DNA of 64,000 nucleotides from Permianibacter fluminis. Its GTDB lineage: Bacteria > Pseudomonadota > Gammaproteobacteria > Enterobacterales > Permianibacteraceae. Shown one piece after another: positions 46,691 to 55,634 of this stretch. Within the stretch, counting starts at the first letter, position 1, and the number at the start of each line of letters is the position of its first letter. The position numbers and the translations under genes were made by a program. The stretch covers positions 868,001 through 932,000 of the forward strand of contig NZ_JABMEG010000001.1 in the NCBI RefSeq assembly GCF_013179735.1. The letters are read 5' to 3'. The notes beneath the pieces are model-generated. The model saw only the letters and a program-made list of their open reading frames with translations, made no database searches and was not told the origin of the DNA.

Positions 46691-47665
46691 ATGTGGCCCA
46701 CCGCCTCCTTGCAGAAATTTGCCTTACCGGTGCTCGCCGGTATCGCCTTCAGCTTGACCCCCACCAGTCACGCCGGCCAGAACGGCGAGCGCTGGGAATA
46801 CCAGACCAAGATGCAATCGGATCAGGCCCAAGGTTTTGCCCTGCCGACAATGACCATGCAAAAGTGCCAGGAGCCGGGCTGGAAAAATCCGCCGCAAGGC
46901 CAGCAGCAGGACAGCGAATGCAAGGTCAAGGATTACAAGAAAAGCGGTAACACCATGAGCTGGCGCATCGAGTGTCCGCAGGGCAACGGTCACGGTGAAA
47001 TGACCTTGCAAGGCAACGAGGCCTTCACGGGTTTTACCGAGTTCAGCAGTGATCGCGGCAATTTTCGCATGGACATGACCGGCAAAAAGCTCGGCAGCTG
47101 CGATCCGGCCACCGACCGCACTGTGGTCAACGGCATGAATGTGCCGAATGCCCAGGAAGTGCAACAGATGCAGGCCAACATGAACCAGCAGATGGAGATG
47201 GCCAATACCCAGACCTGCGCCAGCGCGATCTCGTCGATGCAGCTGATGATGTTCACTATGGACGGCTCACCGTGTGCCAAACAAAAACCGGCATTCTGCA
47301 AACGGCTGCAGACCGGTGATGGTGCCATGCAGGTGGTCGGTCAGGATGCCTCGGGGGAGGCGCTGAATCAGGCCATCGAGTATTGTGGCCTCGGCAAAGA
47401 CAAAGTGATGGGCGCGGCTTGCAAGCAGGCCAAAGCGACCAAGAACTGGGATTTCCTTGGCAGCAATTGCGAAGCCGAAACCGCGGAGCTGGCGCAGAAA
47501 TATTGTGCCGGCCGTGATTTCACCAGCGTCTATGCCACCGAGTACGGCTCGTTCTGCACCCAGTACGCGGCCGACCTGATGAGCGACGGCGGCAAAGTCG
47601 AGAAGAAAGAAGAATCCACCGTCGAGAAAGGCGCGAAGCTGCTGAAAGATCTGATCAAGTGGTAA
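46691..47665 (+). CDS. DUF3617-type exported protein
   Basis: 324 residues from ATG 46691, preceded by GGAG. Signal peptide (FALPVLAGIAFSLTPTSHA), then a Cys-rich mature protein. The first half fits DUF3617 (GERWEYQTKMQ, TMTMQKC, MSWRIEC), and a second half with many more Cys (about ten) may form extra disulfides. Predicted periplasmic. Function unknown. Its stop codon TAA shares a base with the ATG of the next gene (TAATG), so the two are translationally coupled. Confidence 0.8.
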   Translation: MWPTASLQKFALPVLAGIAFSLTPTSHAGQNGERWEYQTKMQSDQAQGFALPTMTMQKCQEPGWKNPPQGQQQDSECKVKDYKKSGNTMSWRIECPQGNGHGEMTLQGNEAFTGFTEFSSDRGNFRMDMTGKKLGSCDPATDRTVVNGMNVPNAQEVQQMQANMNQQMEMANTQTCASAISSMQLMMFTMDGSPCAKQKPAFCKRLQTGDGAMQVVGQDASGEALNQAIEYCGLGKDKVMGAACKQAKATKNWDFLGSNCEAETAELAQKYCAGRDFTSVYATEYGSFCTQYAADLMSDGGKVEKKEESTVEKGAKLLKDLIKW

Positions 47666-48651
47666 TGACGGGGCAATCCCGCTCGCCGCAACCGGGCCGG
47701 CTTCACCGCCGGCCCGGTTATTTTTTTTCCGCACTCATTTTCTTGTGCAGCAGTGTGCTGGCGAGCTCCACACTCGGTGCAGCCGAGCTGGCTACAACTA
47801 CCGTCGGCGCCGGCACTGACACCGCCGATACCACTGACACCGTAAACACCATCAAGCAAAACCTTTCCGGGCCGGAATCGACTGCCAATCCGGATCGCTT
47901 TGCCGGTTTGCACAATACCTATCCGCAAGTGGCCAAAGCCTATTACGTGCAGCTGAATCAGCGCGCCCTGTGGGGGCAGGCCATCGATGAGCGATTGCCG
48001 CCGGCCTCGCTGACCAAATTGCTGACCGCGCATGTAATCCTGAATACCCTTGAGCTGGATCGCACACTGATTGTCAGTGCCCACGCCGCCAGCATGACCG
48101 GCACTCGACTGGGTTTGCGCCGCGGCGATCACAGTTCGGTTCGGGATTTGTTGATCGGCATGCTGCTCGGTTCCGGCAATGACGCCTGTGTGGCGCTGGC
48201 CGAAGCGGCGGCCGGCAGCGAGTCGGCCTTTGTCGCCCAGATGAACACCGAAGCGAGCAAGCTGGGCTTGCAGCAAAGTCATTTCGCCAATCCCTGCGGC
48301 TTCGATGCCGCCGATCATTACAGCAGTGTCCGCGATCTGGTGACGCTGACCGAAACCGCGCTAACCCATCCGGAACTGGCGCAGTGGGTGCGGCAAAGCG
48401 AAGCCAGCATACGCATCAACGACAAACCGAAAACCATCAAGAGCAGCAATGCCCTACTCGGTCGGTTGCCGGGCGCGATTGGCGTCAAGACCGGCTTCAC
48501 CCAGCGCGCCGGCAAATGCGTCATTGCACTGGTTGAGCGCGATGGTCAGCGCGTGCTGGCGGTGTTTCTGAATGCGCCGGATCGCTGGTGGGATCTGGCC
48601 GCCATCATCGAGCTGGCATTTCGGCATGCCAGATCTGAAGCGGCACGCTGA
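47665..48651 (+). CDS. D-alanyl-D-alanine carboxypeptidase (PBP5/6 type)
   Basis: 328 residues from ATG 47665. Signal peptide YFFSALIFLCSSVLASSTLGAA, then a serine DD-carboxypeptidase with all three active-site motifs: SLTK (SxxK) in PPASLTKLLTAH, SGN in LGSGNDACVAL, and KTG in GVKTGFTQRAG. Trims the terminal D-Ala of peptidoglycan stem peptides in the periplasm. Shorter than E. coli DacA, without an obvious C-terminal membrane anchor helix. A perfect intrinsic terminator sits inside codons about 9-22. Followed after 4 bases by the next gene. Confidence 0.92.
   Translation: MTGQSRSPQPGRLHRRPGYFFSALIFLCSSVLASSTLGAAELATTTVGAGTDTADTTDTVNTIKQNLSGPESTANPDRFAGLHNTYPQVAKAYYVQLNQRALWGQAIDERLPPASLTKLLTAHVILNTLELDRTLIVSAHAASMTGTRLGLRRGDHSSVRDLLIGMLLGSGNDACVALAEAAAGSESAFVAQMNTEASKLGLQQSHFANPCGFDAADHYSSVRDLVTLTETALTHPELAQWVRQSEASIRINDKPKTIKSSNALLGRLPGAIGVKTGFTQRAGKCVIALVERDGQRVLAVFLNAPDRWWDLAAIIELAFRHARSEAAR
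47690..47728 (+). terminator. Intrinsic terminator inside the carboxypeptidase 5' coding region
   Basis: Perfect 12-bp stem (aaccgggccggc / gccggcccggtt) with a 6-base loop, one A, then eight T. It lies just after the DUF3617 stop, but within the reading frame of the next gene, whose Tyr-Phe-Phe codons are the T-run. Confidence 0.88.
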
Positions 48652-48655
48652 ACGC

Positions 48656-50179
48656 ATGGTCAGCGAGACTGTGCTGAAGGGGTTTTCGGCAATACGGCGG
48701 CGGCCTGATGGGTTGTGGAACGGGCAGCCGTCAAACGGGTTGTTGTCAAATTGGTCGTTGTCGAACTGGTCGCTGCCGATACTGCTGCTGCTGACCGCCG
48801 CGGCGTACCTGAACAGCTTTGCTGGCAGCTGGCAGTTTGATGATTTTGCGGTGTTGCTGCGCGACCCGCGCGTGCAGAGTCTGGCGGCTTGGTGGCAATC
48901 GCTGCCGCATATCCGACCGCTGTTCAAACTGAGTGTTGCGCTCAATCATCAGCTCGGCGGCAGCCTGCTGCTTTTCCATCTGCTCAATCTGCTGCTGCAT
49001 CTCATAAACACGGTGCTGGTGTATGCGCTGTGCCGGCGATTGCTGCGCAACTTTTTGAACGCTGAAGCGCTAACGCTAAGCACGATCTTCATCACGCTGA
49101 TCTTCGCCTTGCATCCGGCCCAAACCGAAGTGGTGACCTATTTATCGGGTCGCTCGGTGGCGTTGGAAGCGACCGGTGTTTTGCTCGCAGTGTGGAGTTG
49201 GTTGCACGTCATCGAACAGCCATCGTGGCGTTGGCGCGCCGTTACGCTGATCGCGGTGCTGCTGGCAGTGGCCAGCCGGGAAACCGCCATCGTCACGCCG
49301 CTGCTGCTGTGCTGGTTCAGTTTTATGGTCCGGACGAGCGCGCCCACAGCGGTCGGCGTTGCGCTTGATTCGCGCCCGGCAGCCGGGCGCTTCAGTGTGG
49401 TGATTGCCGTGCTGCTGATGCTCGTGCTGTTGGCGTTGCTGCTGTTGCTGCCGCGTTATCGCGAACTGATCGGCTTGGCGCTGCAGTGGCAAAACCTGAG
49501 TCAGCTGTTGGCAAGTCAAACGCAGGCGCTGCTGCATTTGCTGCTGGTCGCGCTTGGCTGGGCGCCGCTCAATGCCGATCCGGCCCTGATGATTGCCGAA
49601 CTGGATTCGGTGCGCGGTGCAATGTCTGTGGTGGTGATTGCGGCGCTGTGTTGGCTCGGCTGGTATTGCCGCGCGCGTCAGCCCTTGGTGGCGCTGGGCA
49701 TTGGCTGGGCGATGCTGTCGTGGCTGCCGACCCATAGCCTGCTGCTGCGTTACGACCCGGTAAATGATCGCCAGCTCTATCTCGCGCTGCCGGGTTTGTC
49801 GCTGGCACTGGTGGCGGGGCTGGCGGCCATGCTGAAGTGGCTGCGTGAGCGGGCGACCTTAACCAGCGCTTCCTGGCGGCAGGTGGTGCCGATGATCGTA
49901 TTGCTGCTGTTCGCGCTGTTGTTGGCTAGGCAAATCTGGCAACGCAATCAGCTGTACCGGGCCGAGATCCCGTTCTGGCAGGACGTGGTGCAGAAGGCGC
50001 CGCACAATGCCCGCGGCTGGAACAACCTCGGTGTGGCGCTGGCCGACGCTGACGAGCGTGTTGCCAGCGAGCGGGCGTTTGAACAGGCCCTCGCCATTCG
50101 GCCTGGTTATGTGCAAGCCGCCGTCAACCTGAAGTTGCTGCGGGCCGGATTACCGCTGCAGGCTCCGGCAAGTGAATGA
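48656..50179 (+). CDS. Polytopic membrane protein with TPR tail, glycosyltransferase-like
   Basis: 507 residues from ATG 48656, 4 bases after the previous stop; ATG 48626 is an alternative inside the preceding gene. About ten membrane helices. QFDDFAVLLRDPRV in the first periplasmic loop resembles the catalytic Asp region of GT-C transferases, and HLLNLLLHLINTVLVYAL plus ALHPAQTEVVTYLSGRSVAL is the pattern of the TMTC/O-mannosyltransferase-like family. The C-terminus has one TPR (GWNNLGVALADA...AFEQALAIRPGY). The N-terminus contains short 'LSNWS' repeats. Substrate unknown. Confidence 0.82.
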   Translation: MVSETVLKGFSAIRRRPDGLWNGQPSNGLLSNWSLSNWSLPILLLLTAAAYLNSFAGSWQFDDFAVLLRDPRVQSLAAWWQSLPHIRPLFKLSVALNHQLGGSLLLFHLLNLLLHLINTVLVYALCRRLLRNFLNAEALTLSTIFITLIFALHPAQTEVVTYLSGRSVALEATGVLLAVWSWLHVIEQPSWRWRAVTLIAVLLAVASRETAIVTPLLLCWFSFMVRTSAPTAVGVALDSRPAAGRFSVVIAVLLMLVLLALLLLLPRYRELIGLALQWQNLSQLLASQTQALLHLLLVALGWAPLNADPALMIAELDSVRGAMSVVVIAALCWLGWYCRARQPLVALGIGWAMLSWLPTHSLLLRYDPVNDRQLYLALPGLSLALVAGLAAMLKWLRERATLTSASWRQVVPMIVLLLFALLLARQIWQRNQLYRAEIPFWQDVVQKAPHNARGWNNLGVALADADERVASERAFEQALAIRPGYVQAAVNLKLLRAGLPLQAPASE

Positions 50180-50291
50180 ACGGATGGTTCGGTCGGCACG
50201 GCTGAGCCTTCGGTTGGCGATGGCACATCGAACCTGCAGCGATGCCTGCTTCTGCTACGCTTTAGCGCCGGTTGCGTCAGGGCCATAACGG

Positions 50292-50308
50292 TGCGCCAAA
50301 ACGGTGCA
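50292..50308. promoter_or_regulatory. NtrC-binding site 1 upstream of glnA
   Basis: The 17-mer tgcgccaaaacggtgca matches the NtrC dyad (TGCACC-N5-GGTGCA) with one change. It is about 120 bases upstream of the sigma-54 promoter, a normal enhancer distance. Confidence 0.82.
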
Positions 50309-50320
50309 TTTATCCACACT

Positions 50321-50337
50321 ACGTCCAAATTGGTGCA
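50321..50337. promoter_or_regulatory. NtrC-binding site 2 upstream of glnA
   Basis: acgtccaaattggtgca keeps one full half-site (TTGGTGCA) and a degenerate other half. Its centre lies 29 bases from that of site 1, close to three helical turns, as expected for cooperative NtrC enhancers. Confidence 0.78.
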
Positions 50338-50410
50338 TTACGGTTAAAGATTTGGCCATCCAGCCATTCGATACCGGTCTGCATCGCCGATTCCCGTTGC
50401 CGCCCATTAC

Positions 50411-50426
50411 TGGCACAGGCTTTGCT
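50411..50426 (+). promoter_or_regulatory. Sigma-54 promoter of glnA
   Basis: TGGCAC, five bases, then TTGCT: the -24/-12 elements (TGGCAC-N5-TTGC) with exact spacing. It gives a predicted transcript start near 50437, about 90 bases upstream of the glnA ATG. The whole gap 50180-50528 holds this regulatory region and no gene. Confidence 0.9.
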
Positions 50427-50528
50427 TTTGTCAGCGCCAACAGCACGCCGTGCTTTCGGCCACGCCTGCCAACCGGGCAGGACGATCGACCGCGGCGCCG
50501 TTAACCCGATTTCTCACAGGAGCCATCC

Positions 50529-51938
50529 ATGTCCGTCGCAAATGTCATGCAGCTGATTGCGGAAAACGACGTTAAGTTCGTTGACCTGCGTTTCACCGAT
50601 ACCAAGGGCAAAGAGCAGCACGTGTCGATCCCGGCCAAGCTCTGCGACGAGTCGCTGTTCCAGGACGGCAAAATGTTCGACGGCTCCTCGATCACCGGTT
50701 GGAAAGGCATCAACGAGTCGGACATGATTCTGATGCCGGATGCCACCACCGCCGTGCTCGATCCGTTCACTGAAGACAGCACCCTGATCGTCCGCTGCGA
50801 CATCGTTGACCCGGCCACCATGCAAGGTTACGACCGCGACCCGCGTTCGATCGCCAAGCGCGCCGAAGCCTGGCTGAAGAGCACCGGCATTGCCGACACC
50901 GCGCTGTTTGGCCCGGAGCCGGAATTCTTCATGTTCGATGACGTCAAGTTCTACAACAAGATGAACGGCTGTGGTTACGAGCTGGATTCGGACGAAGGCG
51001 CCTGGAACACCAACAAGAGCTTCGAAGGCGGCAACAAAGGCCACCGTCCGATGGTGAAAGGCGGTTACTTCCCGGTTGCGCCGGTTGATTCCGCACAGGA
51101 CATCCGTTCGCAAATGTCGCTGGTCTGCGAGCAAATGGGCCTGGTGATCGAAGCGCACCACCACGAAGTGGCGACCGGTGGCCAGAACGAACTGGCGGCC
51201 AAGTTCAACACGTTGGTGAAGAAAGCTGACGAAGTGCAGATCATGAAGTACGCGATCCACAACGTCGCGCACGCCTACGGCAAAACCGTCACCTTCATGC
51301 CGAAGCCGATGGTTGGCGACAACGGTTCGGGCATGCACGTGCACCAATCGCTGGCCAAGAACGGTCAGAACATTTTCGCTGGCAACAAATACGCCGGTCT
51401 GTCGGAAGAGGCGCTGTACTACATCGGTGGCATCATCAAGCACGCCCGCGCGCTGAATGCCATCACCAACGCTTCGACCAACAGCTACAAGCGTCTGGTG
51501 CCGGGCTTCGAAGCGCCGGTCATGCTGGCCTACTCGGCCCGTAACCGTTCGGCCTCGATTCGTATTCCGTACGTTGCCAGCGCCAAGGGCCGTCGCATTG
51601 AAGTGCGCTTCCCGGACCCGACTGCCAACCCGTACCTCGCGTTTGCCGCGATGATGATGGCCGGCGTTGACGGCATCATCAACAAGATCCACCCGGGCGA
51701 TGCCGCCGACAAGGATCTGTACGATCTGCCGCCGGAAGAAGCGAAAGCCATCCCGACCGTTGCCCACTCGCTGGAAATGGCCTGCGATGCGCTCGAAGCC
51801 GATTGCGAGTTCCTGACCCGTGGCGGCGTGTTCTCGAAAGACTTCATCGACAGCTACCTGACCATCAAGCGCGCCGAAGCCAAGCGCGTTGCGATGGCGG
51901 TGCACCCGCTGGAAATGGAGTTGTACTACTCGGTGTGA
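50529..51938 (+). CDS. glnA: Type I glutamine synthetase GlnA
   Basis: 469 residues, standard GSI-beta length. Motifs: [12 protein letters not shown], the ATP-site [24 protein letters not shown], the metal/glutamate site [10 protein letters not shown] and the adenylylation-site loop near the end ([11 protein letters not shown] with the adenylylatable Tyr). Condenses ammonia and glutamate to glutamine with ATP. The upstream sigma-54 promoter and two NtrC sites show nitrogen control; ntrB and ntrC follow after a DUF4124 gene, a common gammaproteobacterial order. Confidence 0.98.
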   Translation: MSVANVMQLIAENDVKFVDLRFTDTKGKEQHVSIPAKLCDESLFQDGKMFDGSSITGWKGINESDMILMPDATTAVLDPFTEDSTLIVRCDIVDPATMQGYDRDPRSIAKRAEAWLKSTGIADTALFGPEPEFFMFDDVKFYNKMNGCGYELDSDEGAWNTNKSFEGGNKGHRPMVKGGYFPVAPVDSAQDIRSQMSLVCEQMGLVIEAHHHEVATGGQNELAAKFNTLVKKADEVQIMKYAIHNVAHAYGKTVTFMPKPMVGDNGSGMHVHQSLAKNGQNIFAGNKYAGLSEEALYYIGGIIKHARALNAITNASTNSYKRLVPGFEAPVMLAYSARNRSASIRIPYVASAKGRRIEVRFPDPTANPYLAFAAMMMAGVDGIINKIHPGDAADKDLYDLPPEEAKAIPTVAHSLEMACDALEADCEFLTRGGVFSKDFIDSYLTIKRAEAKRVAMAVHPLEMELYYSV

Positions 51939-51968
51939 GTGCTGGCCAATTACGTCGGCCATCAACCG

Positions 51969-52000
51969 AACAAAGCCGCCCGCTGGGCGGCTTTGTTATT
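51969..52000 (+). terminator. Intrinsic terminator after glnA
   Basis: Stem aacaaagccgccc / gggcggctttgtt with a 3-base loop, then a short T-rich tail (attt), about 30 bases after the glnA stop. Confidence 0.85.
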
Positions 52001-52165
52001 TGTGCGGTCAGGAAAGTCGCGCAGTGGCCTCGCTCGGTACAGCCGGATCACAGACTACGGTGGCGGCCTCGACGGTGCCCGCAGCACAGCGTCCGGACCG
52101 CCAATGCAGTATCCTGCGGCAAACGGCGGTCGAAGCCTTGCTTTGGGCGGAGAAGAGGAAATTCC

Positions 52166-52843
52166 ATGGCTCGTTATTTGTTGCTTGCCGGTCTGGCTTG
52201 TTTCGGCATGGCGCTGCTGCCAGTCGCACCGGCGGCCGAATTGTACAAATGCAAGGGCGACAACGGCGAAACCGTGTTTTCCGATCAGCCCTGTGCGGGC
52301 GGGGAAACCTTGCCGCTGCGGGAGACACCGACCTTTGAGGCCCTGCCAAAACCGACGCCGTTGCCGCCGACCAGCGCGGCCGGCAAGCCAAAGCAGCAGG
52401 TAATCAACTACAAGCTCGCCATCAGCAAGCCTGCCGCGGAAGAGGTCATTCGCGACAATGAAGGCCGGATCGGCGTCGAGGGTTCAGTTTCACCGATGAT
52501 GGACGAAGACCACCGGGTCCGATTATTGCTGGATGGCAAGCAGGTAGGAGAACTGGCGCAAGCGCCAAGTTGGACCCTGGACGAAGTAGACCGCGGCGAA
52601 CACACGTTGGTGATCGAGGTGGTGCACAAATCGTCGGGCAAAGTCTTCGCCAGCAGCCCCAGCAGCAAGTTCATGCTGTTCCGGACCTCGGCGGGGCAGA
52701 CGCCCAACGGTGCCGGTGGCGTGCCGACAGCGACAGGGTATGCCAATGGCGCCAGCTGGCCCGGTTCGGGTATGGCACCGCAGCCCGGCGACCCGGCACC
52801 ACCCGCGCCGACCAAGCCGACGCACACGGGACCTCGAAAATAG
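52166..52843 (+). CDS. DUF4124-domain exported protein
   Basis: 225 residues from ATG 52166. Signal peptide, then the DUF4124 motif LYKCKGDNGETVFSDQPC, a Pro-rich linker, a beta-rich middle domain (LLLDGKQVGEL, RGEHTLVIEVV) and a Pro/Gly-rich tail. Probably periplasmic or outer-membrane associated. Function unknown, but this gene is repeatedly found between glnA and ntrB in gammaproteobacteria, so its position is conserved. It has its own terminator-bounded space after glnA. Confidence 0.85.
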   Translation: MARYLLLAGLACFGMALLPVAPAAELYKCKGDNGETVFSDQPCAGGETLPLRETPTFEALPKPTPLPPTSAAGKPKQQVINYKLAISKPAAEEVIRDNEGRIGVEGSVSPMMDEDHRVRLLLDGKQVGELAQAPSWTLDEVDRGEHTLVIEVVHKSSGKVFASSPSSKFMLFRTSAGQTPNGAGGVPTATGYANGASWPGSGMAPQPGDPAPPAPTKPTHTGPRK

Positions 52844-52895
52844 GACCCCGAAAATAAGGGCGCCGCGGAAATAAGCGTGGCATGCACCGAACAGA

Positions 52896-52935
52896 TGCAC
52901 CAATTTTGTGCAATAGTCGACTGCGCCGCTACAAT
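52896..52935 (+). promoter_or_regulatory. NtrC site overlapping a sigma-70 promoter of ntrBC
   Basis: The 17-mer at 52896-52912 (tgcaccaattttgtgca) is an NtrC dyad. It overlaps the -35 box TTGTGC (52906-52911) of a promoter with TACAAT as -10 (52930-52935) and an 18-base spacer. As in E. coli glnL, NtrC binding here should repress ntrBC. Confidence 0.75.
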
Positions 52936-52962
52936 GCGGCGCAGTGCATTTTGGGAACGCTG

Positions 52963-54123
52963 ATGATGAATGCCGAGGCCTTGCTCGACAGCCTGACCAC
53001 CGCCGTGCTGCAACTCGATGCCGAGACCCGGCTGGTTGCGGTCAACAGCGCGGCCGAAAACCTGTTCGGCCACAGCCGGCGACGTCTGCTCGGCACCGAG
53101 CTCGGTCATTGGCTGCCCAGCCCGCAGCCCGCGCTCGAACTGCTGCAGCGCGCCCACAAGGAGCAGCGTACCTGCCACGGTCACGACCTGATGCTGGCCC
53201 TGCCGTTTGCCGCCACCGCGCGCATCGAGGTGTTGGTGACACCGCTGCCGGACGGCTGGCTGCTGGAGCTGCGGCCACTCGATGACAGCCAGCGTCGACA
53301 CAACGAAACCGAACGGGCCCGCCAGCAACAGGAGCTGCACGAACTGCTGCGGGCGCTGGCGCACGAGATCAAGAATCCGCTGGCCGGATTGCGCGGCGCC
53401 GCCCAGTTGCTGGCCCGCGAGCTGGTCAGCCAGCAAGGTGAGCGCGACGGCAGCGAGCCAGCGCTGACCGATTACACCGATCTGATCCAGCGCGAGGCCG
53501 ACCGTTTGCGGGCGCTGGTTGACCGCCTGTTGCTGCCGGCGCGCACCCTGACCAAACAACCGTTGAACATTCACTCGGTGTTGGAACAGGTCTTGCAAAT
53601 TGTCAGGCTGACTTTACCGGCGGGTGTGCAACTGCAACGCGATTACGACCCCAGCCTGCCGGATCTGGTGGCCAACGCCGACGCCTTGCATCAGGTGATG
53701 TTGAACCTGCTGCAGAACGCCGCTGATGCCATTGGCGAACAGGGCCGTATCAGTTTGCGTACCCGCGCTGAACATGGCGTCACGCTCGGTTCGGTGCGCT
53801 GGAAACTGGTGCTGCGACTGGATGTGATCGACAACGGCGCCGGCGTTCCGGCGGACCTGCGGGACCGGATTTTCTTGCCACTGGTTACCGGCAAGGCGCA
53901 CGGCACCGGTTTGGGCCTCAGCATCGCCCAAACCCTGGTGCAGCAGCATGACGGTTTGCTCGAGTGCAGCAGCGAACCGGGCAATACCGTTTTCACGGTT
54001 TGGCTACCGTGGCGGGACCCGAACAAACCGGAACCGCGTGCCAGTGCCAATCCGAACAGCATTGCGAGCAATATTTCGAACAGCAACCCGAACAACAAAC
54101 CGAACAAGACGGAACCGGCATGA
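52963..54123 (+). CDS. ntrB: Nitrogen-regulation sensor kinase NtrB
   Basis: 386 residues from ATG 52963 (a second Met follows at once). PAS-like N-terminal domain (LLDSLTTAVLQLDAE, GHWLPS), HisKA with H134 in LAHEIKNPLAGLRGAAQLL, HATPase with NLLQNAADAI, DNGAGVP and GTGLGLSIAQTL. Soluble; under nitrogen limitation it phosphorylates NtrC, and with PII it dephosphorylates it. The C-terminal 25 residues are an unusual Asn/Pro/Ser tail. Overlaps ntrC by 4 bases (ATGA). Confidence 0.95.
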   Translation: MMNAEALLDSLTTAVLQLDAETRLVAVNSAAENLFGHSRRRLLGTELGHWLPSPQPALELLQRAHKEQRTCHGHDLMLALPFAATARIEVLVTPLPDGWLLELRPLDDSQRRHNETERARQQQELHELLRALAHEIKNPLAGLRGAAQLLARELVSQQGERDGSEPALTDYTDLIQREADRLRALVDRLLLPARTLTKQPLNIHSVLEQVLQIVRLTLPAGVQLQRDYDPSLPDLVANADALHQVMLNLLQNAADAIGEQGRISLRTRAEHGVTLGSVRWKLVLRLDVIDNGAGVPADLRDRIFLPLVTGKAHGTGLGLSIAQTLVQQHDGLLECSSEPGNTVFTVWLPWRDPNKPEPRASANPNSIASNISNSNPNNKPNKTEPA

Positions 54124-55583
54124 CTGACAGCAACACAGTTCTGATTCTTGACGATGACGACAGCATCCGCTGGGTGTTGGACCGGGCGCTGCGCGCCGCT
54201 GGCTACCAAACCCGTCTCTGTGCCGATGTCCCGGAAGCGCGCGAGTTGCTGGCGCGCGAACCCATCCAGTTGGTGTTATCTGATATCCGGATGCCCAGCG
54301 GTGATGGCGTGGCGTTTCTGCGCGAAATCAAAGCGACCCAGCCGCTTCTGCCGGTGGTGTTGATTACCGCGCACGCCGATCTGTCGAGTGCGGTGCAGTC
54401 ATTTGATTCTGGCGCCTTCGAGTTTGTCGCCAAGCCGTTTGATCTCGACGAATTGCTGGTGATCGTCGGTCGCGCCGTGCAGCAAACTGCCATCAGCAAA
54501 CCACTGGCCACCGCGACGGAAGCCGCAGAGCTGATCGGTCGGTCACCGGCCATGCAGGCGGTATTCCGCGCCATCGGTCGCTTGGCTCGAACCAAATTCA
54601 CGGTGCTGCTGATCGGCGAATCCGGGACTGGCAAAGAGCGCGTTGCGCGCGCCCTGCACGAACACAGTCCACGCGCCGGTAAGCCGTTTGTCGCGCTCAA
54701 CATGGCCGCGATTCCGCAGGAGCTGATCGAGTCGGAATTGTTCGGTTATGAAAAGGGGGCGTTCACCGGCGCAGCCAATCGCACCGCCGGCCGCTTCGAA
54801 CAGGCTGAGGGCGGCACGCTGTTCCTTGATGAAATCGGAGACATGCCGCTGCCCGCGCAAACGCGCTTGCTGCGCGTGTTGTCGGATGGCGGCTACTTCC
54901 GGGTCGGCGGCAAGGAGCTGTTGCAATCCGATGTCCGGGTGATCGCCGCAACCCACCAGGATCTGCAGGCATTGGTCAAAGCTGGCCGCTTCCGCGAGGA
55001 TCTCTTTCACCGGCTCAATGTGGTTCGTATCGATCTGCCGCCGCTGCGCGCGCGCGCCGAAGATATCGAACTGCTCGCCGAGAATTTTCTGCAACAGGCG
55101 GCGCTCGAAGCCGGTCTGCCACGGAAGATTCTTAGTGCTGAAACGCTGCTGCGCTTGCGCCAGTTTCCGTGGCCGGGCAACGTCCGCCAGCTGGAAAACC
55201 TCTGCCGTTACCTGACCGTGATGGCGCCGGCCGAACAGATTCAGCCGAGCGATCTGCCTGATGACCTCGGCCACGAAGCCGAGCCGGCTGCCGTGCTGGC
55301 GCCGAATCGGGAAGCCTGGCCGCTGGCGCTGCGCAACGAAGTGCTGACGGCGGCCCGGCAACAGGATGCGGCCAAGGTTCAGGCGCTGGCCGCAACGCTG
55401 GAACAATTGCTGGTCGAAACCGTGCTTGAAGCGACCAACGGTCATCGTCAGGATGCTGCCTACCTGCTCGGCTGGGGTCGCAATACACTGACCCGTTATC
55501 TGAAAACGGTCGAGGCCGGCGACGCTGCTGACAACACGGCGGCAGCCAGTTCACTGACGGAGCCTTCCCGTCGCAAAGCCTGA
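54120..55583 (+). CDS. ntrC: Nitrogen-regulation response regulator NtrC
   Basis: 487 residues. Receiver with D11-D12 and phosphoacceptor D55 in [14 protein letters not shown]+ central domain with Walker A GESGTGKE, the sigma-54-contacting GAFTGA loop, and Walker [13 protein letters not shown]-terminal Fis-type helix-turn-helix ([20 protein letters not shown]). Activates sigma-54 promoters such as that of glnA; binding sites are visible upstream of glnA and ntrB. The ATG overlaps the ntrB stop. Confidence 0.97.
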   Translation: MTDSNTVLILDDDDSIRWVLDRALRAAGYQTRLCADVPEARELLAREPIQLVLSDIRMPSGDGVAFLREIKATQPLLPVVLITAHADLSSAVQSFDSGAFEFVAKPFDLDELLVIVGRAVQQTAISKPLATATEAAELIGRSPAMQAVFRAIGRLARTKFTVLLIGESGTGKERVARALHEHSPRAGKPFVALNMAAIPQELIESELFGYEKGAFTGAANRTAGRFEQAEGGTLFLDEIGDMPLPAQTRLLRVLSDGGYFRVGGKELLQSDVRVIAATHQDLQALVKAGRFREDLFHRLNVVRIDLPPLRARAEDIELLAENFLQQAALEAGLPRKILSAETLLRLRQFPWPGNVRQLENLCRYLTVMAPAEQIQPSDLPDDLGHEAEPAAVLAPNREAWPLALRNEVLTAARQQDAAKVQALAATLEQLLVETVLEATNGHRQDAAYLLGWGRNTLTRYLKTVEAGDAADNTAAASSLTEPSRRKA

Positions 55584-55634
55584 CTCGTACACTGGCGCCG
55601 CTGTCGCGCCGCCAGTGTTGTCCCGAGTGTCCCC

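Noticed and set aside
50514-51965. Long open frame on the - strand opposite glnA
   Set aside because: glnA is complete and highly conserved; the antisense frame has shadow composition and runs through the glnA start region.
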